DNA of 50,588 nucleotides from Mycobacterium sp. 1245805.9 (lineage in GTDB: Bacteria; Actinomycetota; Actinomycetes; Mycobacteriales; Mycobacteriaceae), in NCBI RefSeq assembly GCF_001672915.1, contig NZ_LZKR01000040.1, forward strand, positions 1 through 50,588, given 5' to 3'. The first letter of the stretch is position 1. Every line of letters begins with the position of its first letter. Under the pieces are notes generated by a model. The model ran no database searches. It had not been told where the DNA came from and was given only the letters and a program-made list of their open reading frames with translations. The position numbers and the translations under genes are program-made. This document shows positions 38,419-46,398 of the stretch, one piece after another.

Positions 38419-39390
38419 TCAGTCGCGGATGCGCACCACGACTTTGCCCTTGGCCGTGCGGTTCTCGAGCGATGCGACCGCCGCGGCCGCCTGCTCCAGC
38501 GGGTAGACCTCCGGCGTGGGGGCGGCCAGCTGGCCCGAGCTCAGCAGCCGCTCGAGCCCGGCCCACTGCTCGGCCAGCGCGTCCGGGTGCGTCGCGGTCC
38601 AGGCTCCCCAGCCCACGCCGACGACGTCAATGTTGTTGAGCAGCAGCCGGTTCACCTTGACGGTCGGAATCTCCCCGCCGGTGAACCCGATGACCAGCAG
38701 CCGGCCGCCGGGCGCGAGCGAACGCAGCGAATCGGTGAAACGGTCGCCGCCGACCGGGTCGACCACCACGTCGACGCCGCGGCCCCCGGTGAGCTCCTTG
38801 ACGGCGTCCTTGAACCCCTCGGCCAGCACCACGTCGGTGGCGCCGGCGGCCGTCGCGACGTCGGCCTTGTCCGCGGTACTGACGACCGCGATCGCGCGCG
38901 ACGCCCCGAGCAGCGATGCCAGCCGCAGCGTCGAGGTTCCGATCCCGCCCGCCGCGCCGTGCACCAGCACGGTCTCGCCCTGGGCCAACCGGCCGCGCAC
39001 GGTCAGCGCGAAGTACACCGTCAGGTCGTTGAACAGCAGGCCGGCGCCCGCCTCGAAGCTCACGTTGTCCGGCAGCTTGAACACCCGGTCGGGCTGCACG
39101 ACGGCCACCTCGGCCATGCCGCCGGACAGCATCGTCAGCCCGACGACCCGGTCGCCGGCCTTGACGTGGCTGTTGTCCGGCGCCGACCGCACCACGCCGG
39201 CGATCTCGGCGCCGAGCACGAACGGCGGCTCCGGCCGGTACTGATACAGCCCGCGGGTCAGCAGCGCGTCGGGGAACGCCGCGCCGGCCGCGTGCACCTC
39301 GACGACCACACCGTCCCCAGCGGGTTCGTCGACCTCCGCCACCTCGATCGCGTCTGGACCATCTAGCCGAGTCACCCGTGCCGCCCGCAT
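38419..39390 (-). CDS. fadB4: Quinone oxidoreductase-like zinc-free MDR protein FadB4
   Basis: 323 aa from ATG 39390 (MRAARVTRLDGP), the start that matches the Rv3141 N-terminus; an upstream in-frame start is not needed. It is a medium-chain reductase: NADPH site VHGAAGGIGTSTLRLA, followed by VVVDPVGGDRF and GGRLLVIGFTGGEIP. No structural-zinc Cys cluster, so it is of the quinone oxidoreductase type despite the fatty-acid name. A -10-like TAGGCT (39404-39399) lies 8 bp before the ATG, so the mRNA is probably nearly leaderless. Confidence 0.93.
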   Translation of the reverse strand: MRAARVTRLDGPDAIEVAEVDEPAGDGVVVEVHAAGAAFPDALLTRGLYQYRPEPPFVLGAEIAGVVRSAPDNSHVKAGDRVVGLTMLSGGMAEVAVVQPDRVFKLPDNVSFEAGAGLLFNDLTVYFALTVRGRLAQGETVLVHGAAGGIGTSTLRLASLLGASRAIAVVSTADKADVATAAGATDVVLAEGFKDAVKELTGGRGVDVVVDPVGGDRFTDSLRSLAPGGRLLVIGFTGGEIPTVKVNRLLLNNIDVVGVGWGAWTATHPDALAEQWAGLERLLSSGQLAAPTPEVYPLEQAAAAVASLENRTAKGKVVVRIRD

Positions 39391-39449
39391 GGTCGGACAG
39401 CCTAACGCCGGCTCCGAATCCGCCCGCAACGTGCCCATATCGACGGCGC

Positions 39450-39455
39450 TAACCT
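39450..39455 (+). promoter_or_regulatory. -10 element of a probable leaderless aldo/keto reductase mRNA
   Basis: TAACCT ends 6 bp before the ATG at 39462. TANNNT at this distance from the start codon is the standard arrangement of leaderless mycobacterial transcripts, and no ribosome-binding site is present. Confidence 0.55.
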
Positions 39456-39461
39456 CACCTC

Positions 39462-40319
39462 ATGGATTCCTTTCCACTTGGTAGCTATTCGGTTGCCCGC
39501 ATCGGCTTCGGCGCAATGCAGCTGCCCGGCCCGAACGTTTTCGGGCCGCCGCGGGACCGTGACGAAGCGCTGGCGGTGCTGCGCCGGGCGGTCGAACTCG
39601 GCGTCGACCACATCGACACCGCCCAGTTCTACGGCCCCGACGTGGCCAACGAGCTGATCCGCGAGGCGCTGCATCCGTACCCGGAGAACCTGGCCCTGGT
39701 GAGCAAGGTCGGCGGGCGGCGTGACGAATCCGGAGCCTGGCTGCCGGTCGACGAGCCGGCCGACTTGCGCCGCGACATCGAAGCCAACCTGAGCGCTCTC
39801 GGCGTGGACCAACTGGCCGCGGTCAACCTGAGGCTCTTCGAGAGCGACGGGCCCGACGAACTGTTCGACGAGCAGCTCTCGGTGATGATCGACGCGCGTG
39901 ACGAGGGACTGATCGGCGGGATCGGGCTGAGCAGCATCAACCGTGAGCACCTGCTGCACGCCCTCGAACGGACCGAGATCGCCTGTGTGCAAAACGCTTT
40001 CAACCTCGTTCAGCGAGAGTCGGCCGCGGTACTGGAGGAATGTACTCGGCGGGGGATTGCGTTCGTCCCCTTCTTTCCGCTCGGCGCGGCCTTCGTCAAG
40101 CCGAACCCGGTGCTCACCAACCCGCTGGTGGTCGACACCGCCCGGCGTCTCGGCCGGACTCCCGCTCAGGTCGCGCTGGCGTGGACGCTGAGCGTGGCGC
40201 CCAACGTGCTCCTGATCCCGGGTACCTCATCGGTGGCGCACCTCGAAGAGAACATGGACGTCGCGTCCGTCGAGCTGGACGACGACACCCGCGAACGCCT
40301 GAACGCCGTCGCTGCTTGA
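39462..40319 (+). CDS. Aldo/keto reductase
   Basis: 285 aa, a complete TIM-barrel AKR. Asp and Tyr of the catalytic set are in VDHIDTAQFYGP, Lys in LVSKVGG. The usual catalytic His position reads Asn (AAVNLRLFE), so activity may differ from classical AKRs. The C-terminal NADPH site is seen as LIPGTSSVAHLEENM. It is divergently transcribed from fadB4 and coupled to the GNAT gene through TTGA. Confidence 0.9.
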   Translation: MDSFPLGSYSVARIGFGAMQLPGPNVFGPPRDRDEALAVLRRAVELGVDHIDTAQFYGPDVANELIREALHPYPENLALVSKVGGRRDESGAWLPVDEPADLRRDIEANLSALGVDQLAAVNLRLFESDGPDELFDEQLSVMIDARDEGLIGGIGLSSINREHLLHALERTEIACVQNAFNLVQRESAAVLEECTRRGIAFVPFFPLGAAFVKPNPVLTNPLVVDTARRLGRTPAQVALAWTLSVAPNVLLIPGTSSVAHLEENMDVASVELDDDTRERLNAVAA

Positions 40320-40840
40320 CGCGCGTCCGACCCGCCACCGCCGCCGACGCCGCGGCGTGCGCCGACATCTACCGGCCCTACGTGCTTGACACCGTCATCT
40401 CGTTCGAGACGGAGGTGCCGACCGTCGAGGAGATGGCGCGCCGCATCGCGGGCGCCCACGAGTGGCTGGTGCTCGAGGACTCCGACGTCGTGAGCGGTTA
40501 CGCCTATGCGCACCAGTTCAATCCGCGTGCGGCGTACCGATGGTCGGTCGAGACGAGCATCTACCTCGCCCCGGATCGACTGCGCCGCGGCGGGGGCCGG
40601 CTGCTCTACACCGAACTGCTGCGCCGGCTCGCCGAACGCGGTTTCCGGCGGGCGTTCGCCGGCATCGCCCAACCCAACGAGGCCAGCAACGCGCTGCACA
40701 AGGCGTTCGGCTTTCGGCCGGTGGGCTACTACCCGCGCGTGGGGTGGAAGCTTGGCGCCTGGCAGGACGTGGAGTGGTGGCAGCTCGACCTGCTCGGCCC
40801 CGACGAGGATGCGGACGCGCCGCGACCGATCGCTACTTGA
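40316..40840 (+). CDS. GNAT family N-acetyltransferase (phosphinothricin-acetyltransferase-like)
   Basis: 174 aa from TTG 40316, overlapping the reductase stop (TTGA). The acetyl-CoA binding stretch LAPDRLRRGGGRLLYTELLRRL and the end FGFRPVGYYPRVGWKLGAWQDVEWWQLDL are typical of the PAT/Bar-like GNAT branch that acetylates phosphinothricin, methionine sulfone or similar amines. Substrate unproven. Its last 8 bp overlap the end of fadE23 on the other strand. Confidence 0.87.
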   Translation: MTRVRPATAADAAACADIYRPYVLDTVISFETEVPTVEEMARRIAGAHEWLVLEDSDVVSGYAYAHQFNPRAAYRWSVETSIYLAPDRLRRGGGRLLYTELLRRLAERGFRRAFAGIAQPNEASNALHKAFGFRPVGYYPRVGWKLGAWQDVEWWQLDLLGPDEDADAPRPIAT

Positions 40841-42038
40841 GTTCGGCCGACGACAGCCCCAGCAGCCGCCGCGCGACCACCAGCTGCTGGATCTGTTGGG
40901 TGCCCTCGAAGATGTCGAGGATCTTGGAGTCGCGCGCCCACTTCTCCAGCATGGACTGCTCGGAATACCCTGCGGTGCCCGCCAATTCGACGGACTTGAG
41001 GGTGACGTCGCTGGCCATCCGCCCGGCCTTGGCCTTGCTCATCGAGGCCTCTTTGGAGTTGGGGATCTTGTTGTCGGCCTGCCACGCCGCGCGCAGCGAC
41101 AGCAGGTAGCTGGCCTCCCAGTCGGCCTCCATCCGCAGGAACTCCGCCGCGGCCGCGCTTTGGGCGTGCGACGGCCGGTCGTAGGAGATCTCGACCCCGG
41201 CCTCGGTGAGGATCTTGCGGATTTCCTCCAGCGCGGCGCGGCCGACCCCGATGGCCATGGCGGCGACGATCGGGCGGGTGTTGTCGAAGGTCTCCATCAC
41301 CCCCGAAAAGCCCTTGCCCACCTCGATTTCGGGGTTGCCCAGCAGGTTGTCCTTGGGGATGCGGACGTTGTCGAACCGGATCGCCGCGGTGTCCGAACCC
41401 TTGATGCCGAGCTTGTGCTCGAGGCGTTCGACGGTGACGCCGGGATGTTCGCGCGGCACGATGAACGACTTGATCGCGGCGCGGCCCTGTGATTTGTCCA
41501 GCGTGGCCCACACCACGATGTGGGTGGCGCGCGAACCCGCGGTGACGAAGATCTTCTCGCCGTTGATGACGTACTCGTCGCCGTCGAGCTTGGCGGTGGT
41601 GGACACAGCCGCGGAGTCGGATCCGAAGCCGGGTTCGGTGATCGCCATCGCCGCCCAGACCTTGCCCAGGCGTTGCAGTTGTTCGTCGGTGGCGACCGCG
41701 GAGATGGCGGCGTTACCGAGCCCCTGATAGGGAACCGACAGCATCATCGCGACGTCGCCCCAGCAGGCTTCCATCGTCTGCAGCAGCGCGGCCATGTTGG
41801 CGCCGTTGTGGTTTCGGTCCCTGTCCTCGTCCTCGTCGCGCAGCGCGTCGGCACCGGCGAAGGCCACCGATTCGGATGCGCCCTCGAAAAGGCTGATCAG
41901 GGTGTCGAGCTCGACCGGGTAGGCGTGCTCCTTGAGGTCGTATTTGCGTGCGATCGGCCGCATCATCTCGGCGGCGCCCTGGTGGGTCTTGACGATCACC
42001 GACTGCAGCTTGCGGGGAAGTTCCAGATTGATTGCCAT
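40833..42038 (-). CDS. fadE23: Acyl-CoA dehydrogenase FadE23
   Basis: 401 aa from ATG 42038, the length of Rv3140; the longer open frame upstream is fadE24 shadow. Contains AITEPGFGSDSAAVSTTA (flavin loop), KLGIKGSDTAAIRFDNV and the C-terminal catalytic region DIFEGTQQIQQLVVARRLLG. It pairs with FadE24; adjacent FadE pairs in mycobacteria often form alpha2beta2 heteromers in which one partner holds most catalytic residues. Spacing to fadE24 is 44 bp, filled by a 12-bp tandem repeat. Confidence 0.94.
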   Translation of the reverse strand: MAINLELPRKLQSVIVKTHQGAAEMMRPIARKYDLKEHAYPVELDTLISLFEGASESVAFAGADALRDEDEDRDRNHNGANMAALLQTMEACWGDVAMMLSVPYQGLGNAAISAVATDEQLQRLGKVWAAMAITEPGFGSDSAAVSTTAKLDGDEYVINGEKIFVTAGSRATHIVVWATLDKSQGRAAIKSFIVPREHPGVTVERLEHKLGIKGSDTAAIRFDNVRIPKDNLLGNPEIEVGKGFSGVMETFDNTRPIVAAMAIGVGRAALEEIRKILTEAGVEISYDRPSHAQSAAAAEFLRMEADWEASYLLSLRAAWQADNKIPNSKEASMSKAKAGRMASDVTLKSVELAGTAGYSEQSMLEKWARDSKILDIFEGTQQIQQLVVARRLLGLSSAELK

Positions 42039-42055
42039 GGTTGAACTTTCGGCTC

Positions 42056-42091
42056 GACTCAGATAACGACTCAGATAACGACCTAGATGAC
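42056..42091 (-). repeat. Three 12-bp tandem units over the fadE24 stop
   Basis: Units GACTCAGATAAC (42056-42067), GACTCAGATAAC (42068-42079) and GACCTAGATGAC (42080-42091). On the coding strand each unit contains an in-frame stop (TAG, TGA, TGA), so the repeat is a duplication of the gene's end that leaves extra stop codons. Confidence 0.8.
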
Positions 42092-43492
42092 GACGACGCC
42101 CTCGGCGACGCCGATGGCCCGCAGGTCGCGGTACCAGCGCTCGACCGGGTGCTCCTTGGTGAAGCCGTGGCCGCCGAGCAGTTGCACGCCGTCCAGGCCG
42201 ATCTGCATGCCCTTGTCGGCGCCGAGCCGCTTGGCCAGCGCCGCCTCCCGGGCGAACGGCAGGCCCTGTTCGGCGCGAGCGGCGCCGCGCCAGGTGATCA
42301 GCCGCAGTCCGTCCAACTCGATGGCGATGTTGGCGCACATGAAGGCCACGGCCTGCCGATGCGCGATCGGCTCGCCGAAGGCATGGCGTTCCTTGACGTA
42401 TGGGACGACGTAGTCGAGGACGGCGTGCGAGGTGCCGACGGCGAGCGCCGCCCAGCCGAGCCGGGACAGCGCGATCGCCTCGGAGTAGTCCTCGTCGCAG
42501 GCGTCGTCCTCGCCCAGGCGGGCGCTCAGCGGCACCGACACCCCGGACAGCTCGACCTGGCCCAGGGCCGCGGCGCGTATTCCCATGCTCGGATCCGCTT
42601 TGACGGTAAGGCCTTTGGCGGACGATTCGACGATGAACAATGCGGGCTTGCCGTTCAGCTGGGCGCCGACGACGAACAGCTCGGCGTCGGAGGCGGCCGG
42701 AACCAACGACTTCACGCCGTCGAGCCGGTAGCCGCTCGGGGTGCGCACGGCGGTGGTCTTCAACCGGGTGGGGTCGAACAGCGGTTGCGGTTCGGCGATC
42801 GCCACGCATGCCTGCGGGACGTTCTCGCCGGCGAATTCGTGCAGGTAGGTGGCCTGCTGGTCGGCGCTGCCCCAGTGGGTCAACGCCGCGGCGACGCCGC
42901 CGGGCGCCAGGATCGGCAGGGCCAGGCCCATGTCGCCGTAGGCCAGCGCCTCGGCCGCCAGCACGTTGGTCACGCTGGAGCGGTGCGCGGCGATGCCGTC
43001 GAAGTCCTCGGGGATGTTGATCGCGGTGATGCCCAACTCGGCGGCCTTCGCGATCAGGTCGGGCGGGTAGGTCGCGGCCTCGTCGGCGTCGTGCGCCGCG
43101 GGACGCAGCACCTCGGCGGCGAACTCGTCGAGGGTCTCGACGATCATCTTCTGCTCGTCGTCGGGCGTCAGGTCGAAGTAGTCCTTGCCGCTGGACTTGA
43201 GCCGGGTCGGTCCGCCGCGCAGGTTCTGGATCCGCTTGAACTGGCGGGCAGTGGCCCCGGCGGTGGAGAAGATGGCCTTGGTGCCGTAGCCCAGGCTCCG
43301 GTTGAGCGGGTCACGCAGGTGGTATTTGTCCAAGAACTCCTGGCCGACCAGTGGCGTGAGCAGCGCCAGGGTGATGTCGATGCCGGTCCGCTTGTGCGGT
43401 TGCAGCCCGACGCCGGTCTTGCGGCCGCGGCGCCGGATGCGTGAGCGGGTGTTCTCTGAAGTCTGTTTTGAACCGGAACGGGTGTCGGTCAT
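42083..43492 (-). CDS. fadE24: Acyl-CoA dehydrogenase FadE24
   Basis: 469 aa, close to the 468 of Rv3139. A basic N-terminal extension of about 100 residues (SRIRRRGRKTGVGLQPHKR...) precedes the dehydrogenase domain, beginning near LTPDDEQKMIVETLDEFAAEV. The end reads LLGGHGFTKEHPVERWYRDLRAIGVAEGVVVI, where the usual terminal catalytic segment is altered, consistent with a non-catalytic or half-site partner of FadE23. ATG at 43492 with AGAGG upstream. In M. tuberculosis this pair is known to respond to isoniazid. Confidence 0.93.
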   Translation of the reverse strand: MTDTRSGSKQTSENTRSRIRRRGRKTGVGLQPHKRTGIDITLALLTPLVGQEFLDKYHLRDPLNRSLGYGTKAIFSTAGATARQFKRIQNLRGGPTRLKSSGKDYFDLTPDDEQKMIVETLDEFAAEVLRPAAHDADEAATYPPDLIAKAAELGITAINIPEDFDGIAAHRSSVTNVLAAEALAYGDMGLALPILAPGGVAAALTHWGSADQQATYLHEFAGENVPQACVAIAEPQPLFDPTRLKTTAVRTPSGYRLDGVKSLVPAASDAELFVVGAQLNGKPALFIVESSAKGLTVKADPSMGIRAAALGQVELSGVSVPLSARLGEDDACDEDYSEAIALSRLGWAALAVGTSHAVLDYVVPYVKERHAFGEPIAHRQAVAFMCANIAIELDGLRLITWRGAARAEQGLPFAREAALAKRLGADKGMQIGLDGVQLLGGHGFTKEHPVERWYRDLRAIGVAEGVVVI

Positions 43493-43526
43493 TTCAGCCT
43501 CTGTCGATGGGCGTTGCGGATAAAAC

Positions 43527-43550
43527 CTATCTTACTCCGGAGTAAGATAG
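43527..43550. promoter_or_regulatory. 24-bp perfect palindrome over the fadE24 promoter
   Basis: Half-site CTATCTTACTCC followed immediately by its exact complement GGAGTAAGATAG. It is AT-rich in GC-rich DNA and lies 35 bp before the fadE24 ATG. The minus-strand TAAGAT within it can serve as a -10 element, so a bound dimer would block RNA polymerase. The form is that of a TetR-type operator. The regulator is not in this window as far as I can tell. Confidence 0.75.
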
Positions 43551-43572
43551 ATGCGACCACGTGTTAACTAAT

Positions 43573-44358
43573 TCACAAAGAGTAGGCCCGCAGGCGCGAA
43601 AGCACCTGCTCGTGCAGCAGTCCGTTGGTTGCCACGGCGCTGCCGGCGTGCGGGCCCGCGGTCCCGTCCAGGCCGGTGAACGTTCCGCCCGCCTCGCGCA
43701 CCAGGATGTCGAGCGCCGCCAGATCCCACACCGACACCTCCGGTTCGGCGGCGACGTCGACCGCCCCCTCGGCCACCAGGCAGTAAGAGAAGAAGTCGCC
43801 GTAGGCCCGCACCCGCCACACCGCATCGGTCAGCCCGACGAAGCGATCGCGCAGGCCGCGTTGCGCCCATCCCGACAGGCTCGAGAACGACAGGCTCGCC
43901 GAATCCAGCTGCGCCACTGAGGAAACGGACAGCGGTCGCGGGGGACCGCCGTCGACCGCGGCGAACGCGCCGCGGCCACGCGCCGCCCACCACCGACGGT
44001 GCAGCGCCGGTGCACTCACGACGCCGACCGACGAAACGCCGTCCTCGAGCAACGCGATCAGGCTGGCCCACACCGGCACCCCGCGCACGAAATTCTTGGT
44101 GCCGTCGATCGGATCGATGATCCATTGCCGCCCGCTGAAGGTGGCGGTTCCACCGAACTCCTCGCCGACGATGCCGTCGCCCGGGCGTTCGCGCCCCAGC
44201 ACGTCGCGCAGTTCGGTTTCCACCGCGCGATCGGCGTCGGTGACCGGGGTCAGATCGGGTTTGGTGTCGACGCGCAGGTCGAGCGCGCCGAACCGCGCGG
44301 CGGTGAGCGCGTCGGCACGGTCGGCCAGCGCGAGCGCCAGCGCCAGGTCGTCGGTCAT
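43573..44358 (-). CDS. hisN: Histidinol-phosphatase (inositol-monophosphatase-like)
   Basis: 261 aa. The metal-dependent phosphatase motifs are complete: GEEFGG (about 65-70), DPIDGTKNF (82-90) and the C-terminal [15 protein letters not shown]. Its M. tuberculosis counterpart Rv3137, in the same position, is the histidinol-phosphate phosphatase of histidine synthesis. Here it lies directly before fadE24; the pflA gene found between them in M. tuberculosis is absent. Confidence 0.9.
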   Translation of the reverse strand: MTDDLALALALADRADALTAARFGALDLRVDTKPDLTPVTDADRAVETELRDVLGRERPGDGIVGEEFGGTATFSGRQWIIDPIDGTKNFVRGVPVWASLIALLEDGVSSVGVVSAPALHRRWWAARGRGAFAAVDGGPPRPLSVSSVAQLDSASLSFSSLSGWAQRGLRDRFVGLTDAVWRVRAYGDFFSYCLVAEGAVDVAAEPEVSVWDLAALDILVREAGGTFTGLDGTAGPHAGSAVATNGLLHEQVLSRLRAYSL

Positions 44359-44368
44359 TGAATCGTCC

Positions 44369-44374
44369 TACCAT
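44369..44374 (+). promoter_or_regulatory. -10 element of a probable leaderless mRNA
   Basis: TACCAT ends 6 bp before the ATG at 44381, with no ribosome-binding site between. Standard leaderless arrangement. Confidence 0.5.
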
Positions 44375-44380
44375 GGCCGG

Positions 44381-44710
44381 ATGTGGGAATACGGTGTGCT
44401 GATTCTGCTCGTGGCGGTCCTGGGGGTCGCCCTTGCCCAGCGGTTCGCCCCGCGCGGTCCCCGCGGTGAGCTGGCGAGCGGCACGCTGCTGGTGACCGGC
44501 GTCAGCCCGCGACCGGACGCGACCGGCGAGCAGTACGTCACCGTCGCCGGCGTCATCAACGGACCCACGGTCAGCGACTACGAGGTGTATCAGCGCATGG
44601 CGGTCGACGTCGACCACTGGCCGACCATGGGCCAGCTGCTCCCGGTGGTCTATTCGCCCAAGAACCCCGACAAGTGGCGGTTCGCGCCGGCCGAACCGCC
44701 GGCCGCGTAG
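44381..44710 (+). CDS. Small membrane-anchored protein (DUF3592-like)
   Basis: 109 aa from ATG 44381. One N-terminal membrane helix (YGVLILLVAVLGVALA) is followed by a small beta-rich domain ending VYSPKNPDKWRFAPAEPP, the pattern of DUF3592-type proteins. It is convergent with the PPE gene (3 bp between stops) and divergent from hisN (22 bp). Function unknown; a counterpart sits at the same place in M. tuberculosis. Confidence 0.8.
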   Translation: MWEYGVLILLVAVLGVALAQRFAPRGPRGELASGTLLVTGVSPRPDATGEQYVTVAGVINGPTVSDYEVYQRMAVDVDHWPTMGQLLPVVYSPKNPDKWRFAPAEPPAA

Positions 44711-44713
44711 CGG

Positions 44714-45874
44714 TCACCCGCCCGCGGGCGGGCGGGTCATCACGGTGAGCCGGGTTCCGTAGCGCGGCAGGACGCCCGACGCCCGGGCCAACGTCCCCGC
44801 CGGCATCCCGGGAACGCCCGGGTAGCCGGAACCGACCAGCTCGTCGGTGCCCGGAAGGGTGGTCAGGCCGGCGGGCTCCAGCGCCGACACGCGACCGGCC
44901 GACGGCGCCGACCAGCTGGCGGGCACCGACATCGGCCCGAGGGCGTTGGCCCGCCCCATGCTCACCGTGATCGCGTTGGGCATCCCGCCGAGCCCGGAGC
45001 TGCCGGCCGCACCGGTCAGATTGGGCAGCAACCCCATGGGCCCGAGCGCGGGTGCGGGCGCCGCGGCGCCGGCCAGATACGTCAGGTTGCTTTGGGCTCC
45101 GATGAGCGACACCGGAATGCCCTCGATGCTGGCGAGTGAGCCGGTCGCCGTGTTCGTGGCCAGGATGCCGTCGAGCACGTTCAGGCTGTCCAGCCCGTTG
45201 GAGGTGAGGGGAATGGGGCTGAGCTTCAGCAAGTCGTTGAGGTTGTCGTAAATCTGATCGCTCCACGTCCGCAGCGTCTCGTACAAGTCGGCCAACGGGT
45301 TGCTGGCCGCCTGATTGGCCGCGGCGGTCTGCTCGTTGACCCCGTCGGGGTTGGTGGTCTGCTGCGGGGACGCGAACGACGTCAGCCGGGAAGCAGCGGC
45401 CGAGGTGGCGGCGTAGCCGTTCATCGCGGTCGCGTCCTGGGCCCACATCTCGGCGTACTGGGCCTCGGTGGCCGCGATCGCCGCGGTGTTCTGGCCGAAG
45501 AAGTTTGTCGCGATCAGCGCCTGCAGCTGCGCGCGGTTGACCGCGATCACCGGCGGGGGCACCGTCATGGCGAACGCCTGGTCAAACGCCGCCGCCGCGG
45601 CCCTTGCCTGCATGGCCGTCTGCTTCGTCTGGTGGGCGGTCGTGGTCAGCCACTCCACGTAGGGAGTCGCCGCGGCGGTCATCGCCGCCGACGCCGGGCC
45701 GTGCCAGTGCAGCGTGGTCAGGGCCGAGAGCACCGAGCCATACGTCTCGGCCGTGGTGCCCAATTCGGCGGACAGCGAGTCCCAGCTTCCCGCCGCCGCC
45801 AAGAGCGACCCGGAACCCGGACCGCTGTACATCCTGGCGGAATTGAATTCGGGCGGAAAAAAGGCGTAATCCAT
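44714..45874 (-). CDS. PPE51: PPE family protein, PPE51-like (SVP subfamily)
   Basis: 386 aa. The PPE domain (about residues 1-175) begins MDYAFFPPEFNSARMYSGPG and has the WxG turn as LHWHGPAS. The SVP motif appears as GPMSVPASW, and the C-terminal block STLEPAGLTTLPGTD-like with SGVLPRYGTRLTVM closely resembles PPE51 of M. tuberculosis, which also sits beside hisN and dosR. It is probably exported by an ESX system; PPE51 has been linked to uptake of glucose and glycerol. No PE partner gene is adjacent. ATG at 45874 with GGGAG 8 bp upstream. Confidence 0.9.
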   Translation of the reverse strand: MDYAFFPPEFNSARMYSGPGSGSLLAAAGSWDSLSAELGTTAETYGSVLSALTTLHWHGPASAAMTAAATPYVEWLTTTAHQTKQTAMQARAAAAAFDQAFAMTVPPPVIAVNRAQLQALIATNFFGQNTAAIAATEAQYAEMWAQDATAMNGYAATSAAASRLTSFASPQQTTNPDGVNEQTAAANQAASNPLADLYETLRTWSDQIYDNLNDLLKLSPIPLTSNGLDSLNVLDGILATNTATGSLASIEGIPVSLIGAQSNLTYLAGAAAPAPALGPMGLLPNLTGAAGSSGLGGMPNAITVSMGRANALGPMSVPASWSAPSAGRVSALEPAGLTTLPGTDELVGSGYPGVPGMPAGTLARASGVLPRYGTRLTVMTRPPAGG

Positions 45875-46274
45875 TGTCAGATCTCCCTTATGGGTGTGCC
45901 GGATGAACCGTGCCGAGCCCGAATCGGCACCTTTTCCGCCGCCGGCCCGCCGGCGGTGGTCATAAAAATGTAGGCGTCAATCCGCGTTTGTACTGGAGTT
46001 TTAGTGCGAAAAGGCAAGTGGGTCAGGGCGATAACGGATGCTCGATTTCCGAGCCTGAAAACAGCCAAATTCATTTTTGGGGCCGGCCGCCCGAAGCAGA
46101 ATCCGCCGAGCGGTGCGGCGTCGCGACGACGGTGACGGTCCACCCCGTCGTCGATAGGGACCAATGGCCCCCATTTGTAGACCGAATGCCCCTGGGTCGC
46201 GCCGGTCTGTGCTCAATAGCGTTGGGTGGGGCGAATCCGTGATTTGCCCCGCCCGACCAGCACAGGAGACCGCG
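45875..46274. promoter_or_regulatory. Intergenic region between PPE51 and the dosR-like locus
   Basis: 400 bp with no convincing gene on either strand. It contains a GC hairpin CCGCCGGC-CC-GCCGGCGG (45939-45956) in the PPE51 leader, a minus-strand -10-like TACATT (45972-45967) about 93 bp before the PPE51 start, an AT-rich stretch (45960-46080), and a DosR-box-like site (46157-46171). Confidence 0.6.
46157..46171 (+). promoter_or_regulatory. DosR-box-like site
   Basis: GGGACCAATGGCCCC fits the published dormancy-box form GGGACTTNNGGCCCT at 10 of 13 defined positions; the differences are the TT pair and the last base. It lies 104 bp before the truncated Rv3134c-like ORF, where the authentic operon has its DosR sites. 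Confidence 0.55.
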
Positions 46275-46388
46275 ATGCTTCAGCCAGCCCCGACGGTCGT
46301 CGCGGGTGTTGGCCCGGAAAGTGCCGAGCTGCGCGGCGCGCACAACCCGGGAACCCCCGTTCCCTTCGCGCGTTCGGGCAACTCGTAG
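46275..46388 (+). pseudogene. 37-codon remnant of an Rv3134c-like universal stress protein
   Basis: ATG at 46275 with AGGAGA 5 bp upstream, stop TAG at 46386. The last 21 residues ([13 protein letters not shown] then PFARSGNS) align with the very C-terminus of Rv3134c as I recall it (HELCGAYQPG...VRSANL), while the other roughly 230 residues are missing. Rv3134c is co-transcribed with dosR in M. tuberculosis and occupies this place. The ORF ends 10 bp before the dosR-like start, so it may still couple translation. It is either a pseudogene or a short leader peptide. Confidence 0.6.
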
Positions 46389-46398
46389 AGGCGCGCGG

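Noticed and set aside
40833..42809. A 658-residue reading of fadE23 with a long N-terminal extension
   Set aside because: The extension is out-of-frame fadE24 sequence, is Arg-rich and has no domain. The ATG at 42038 gives the family length.
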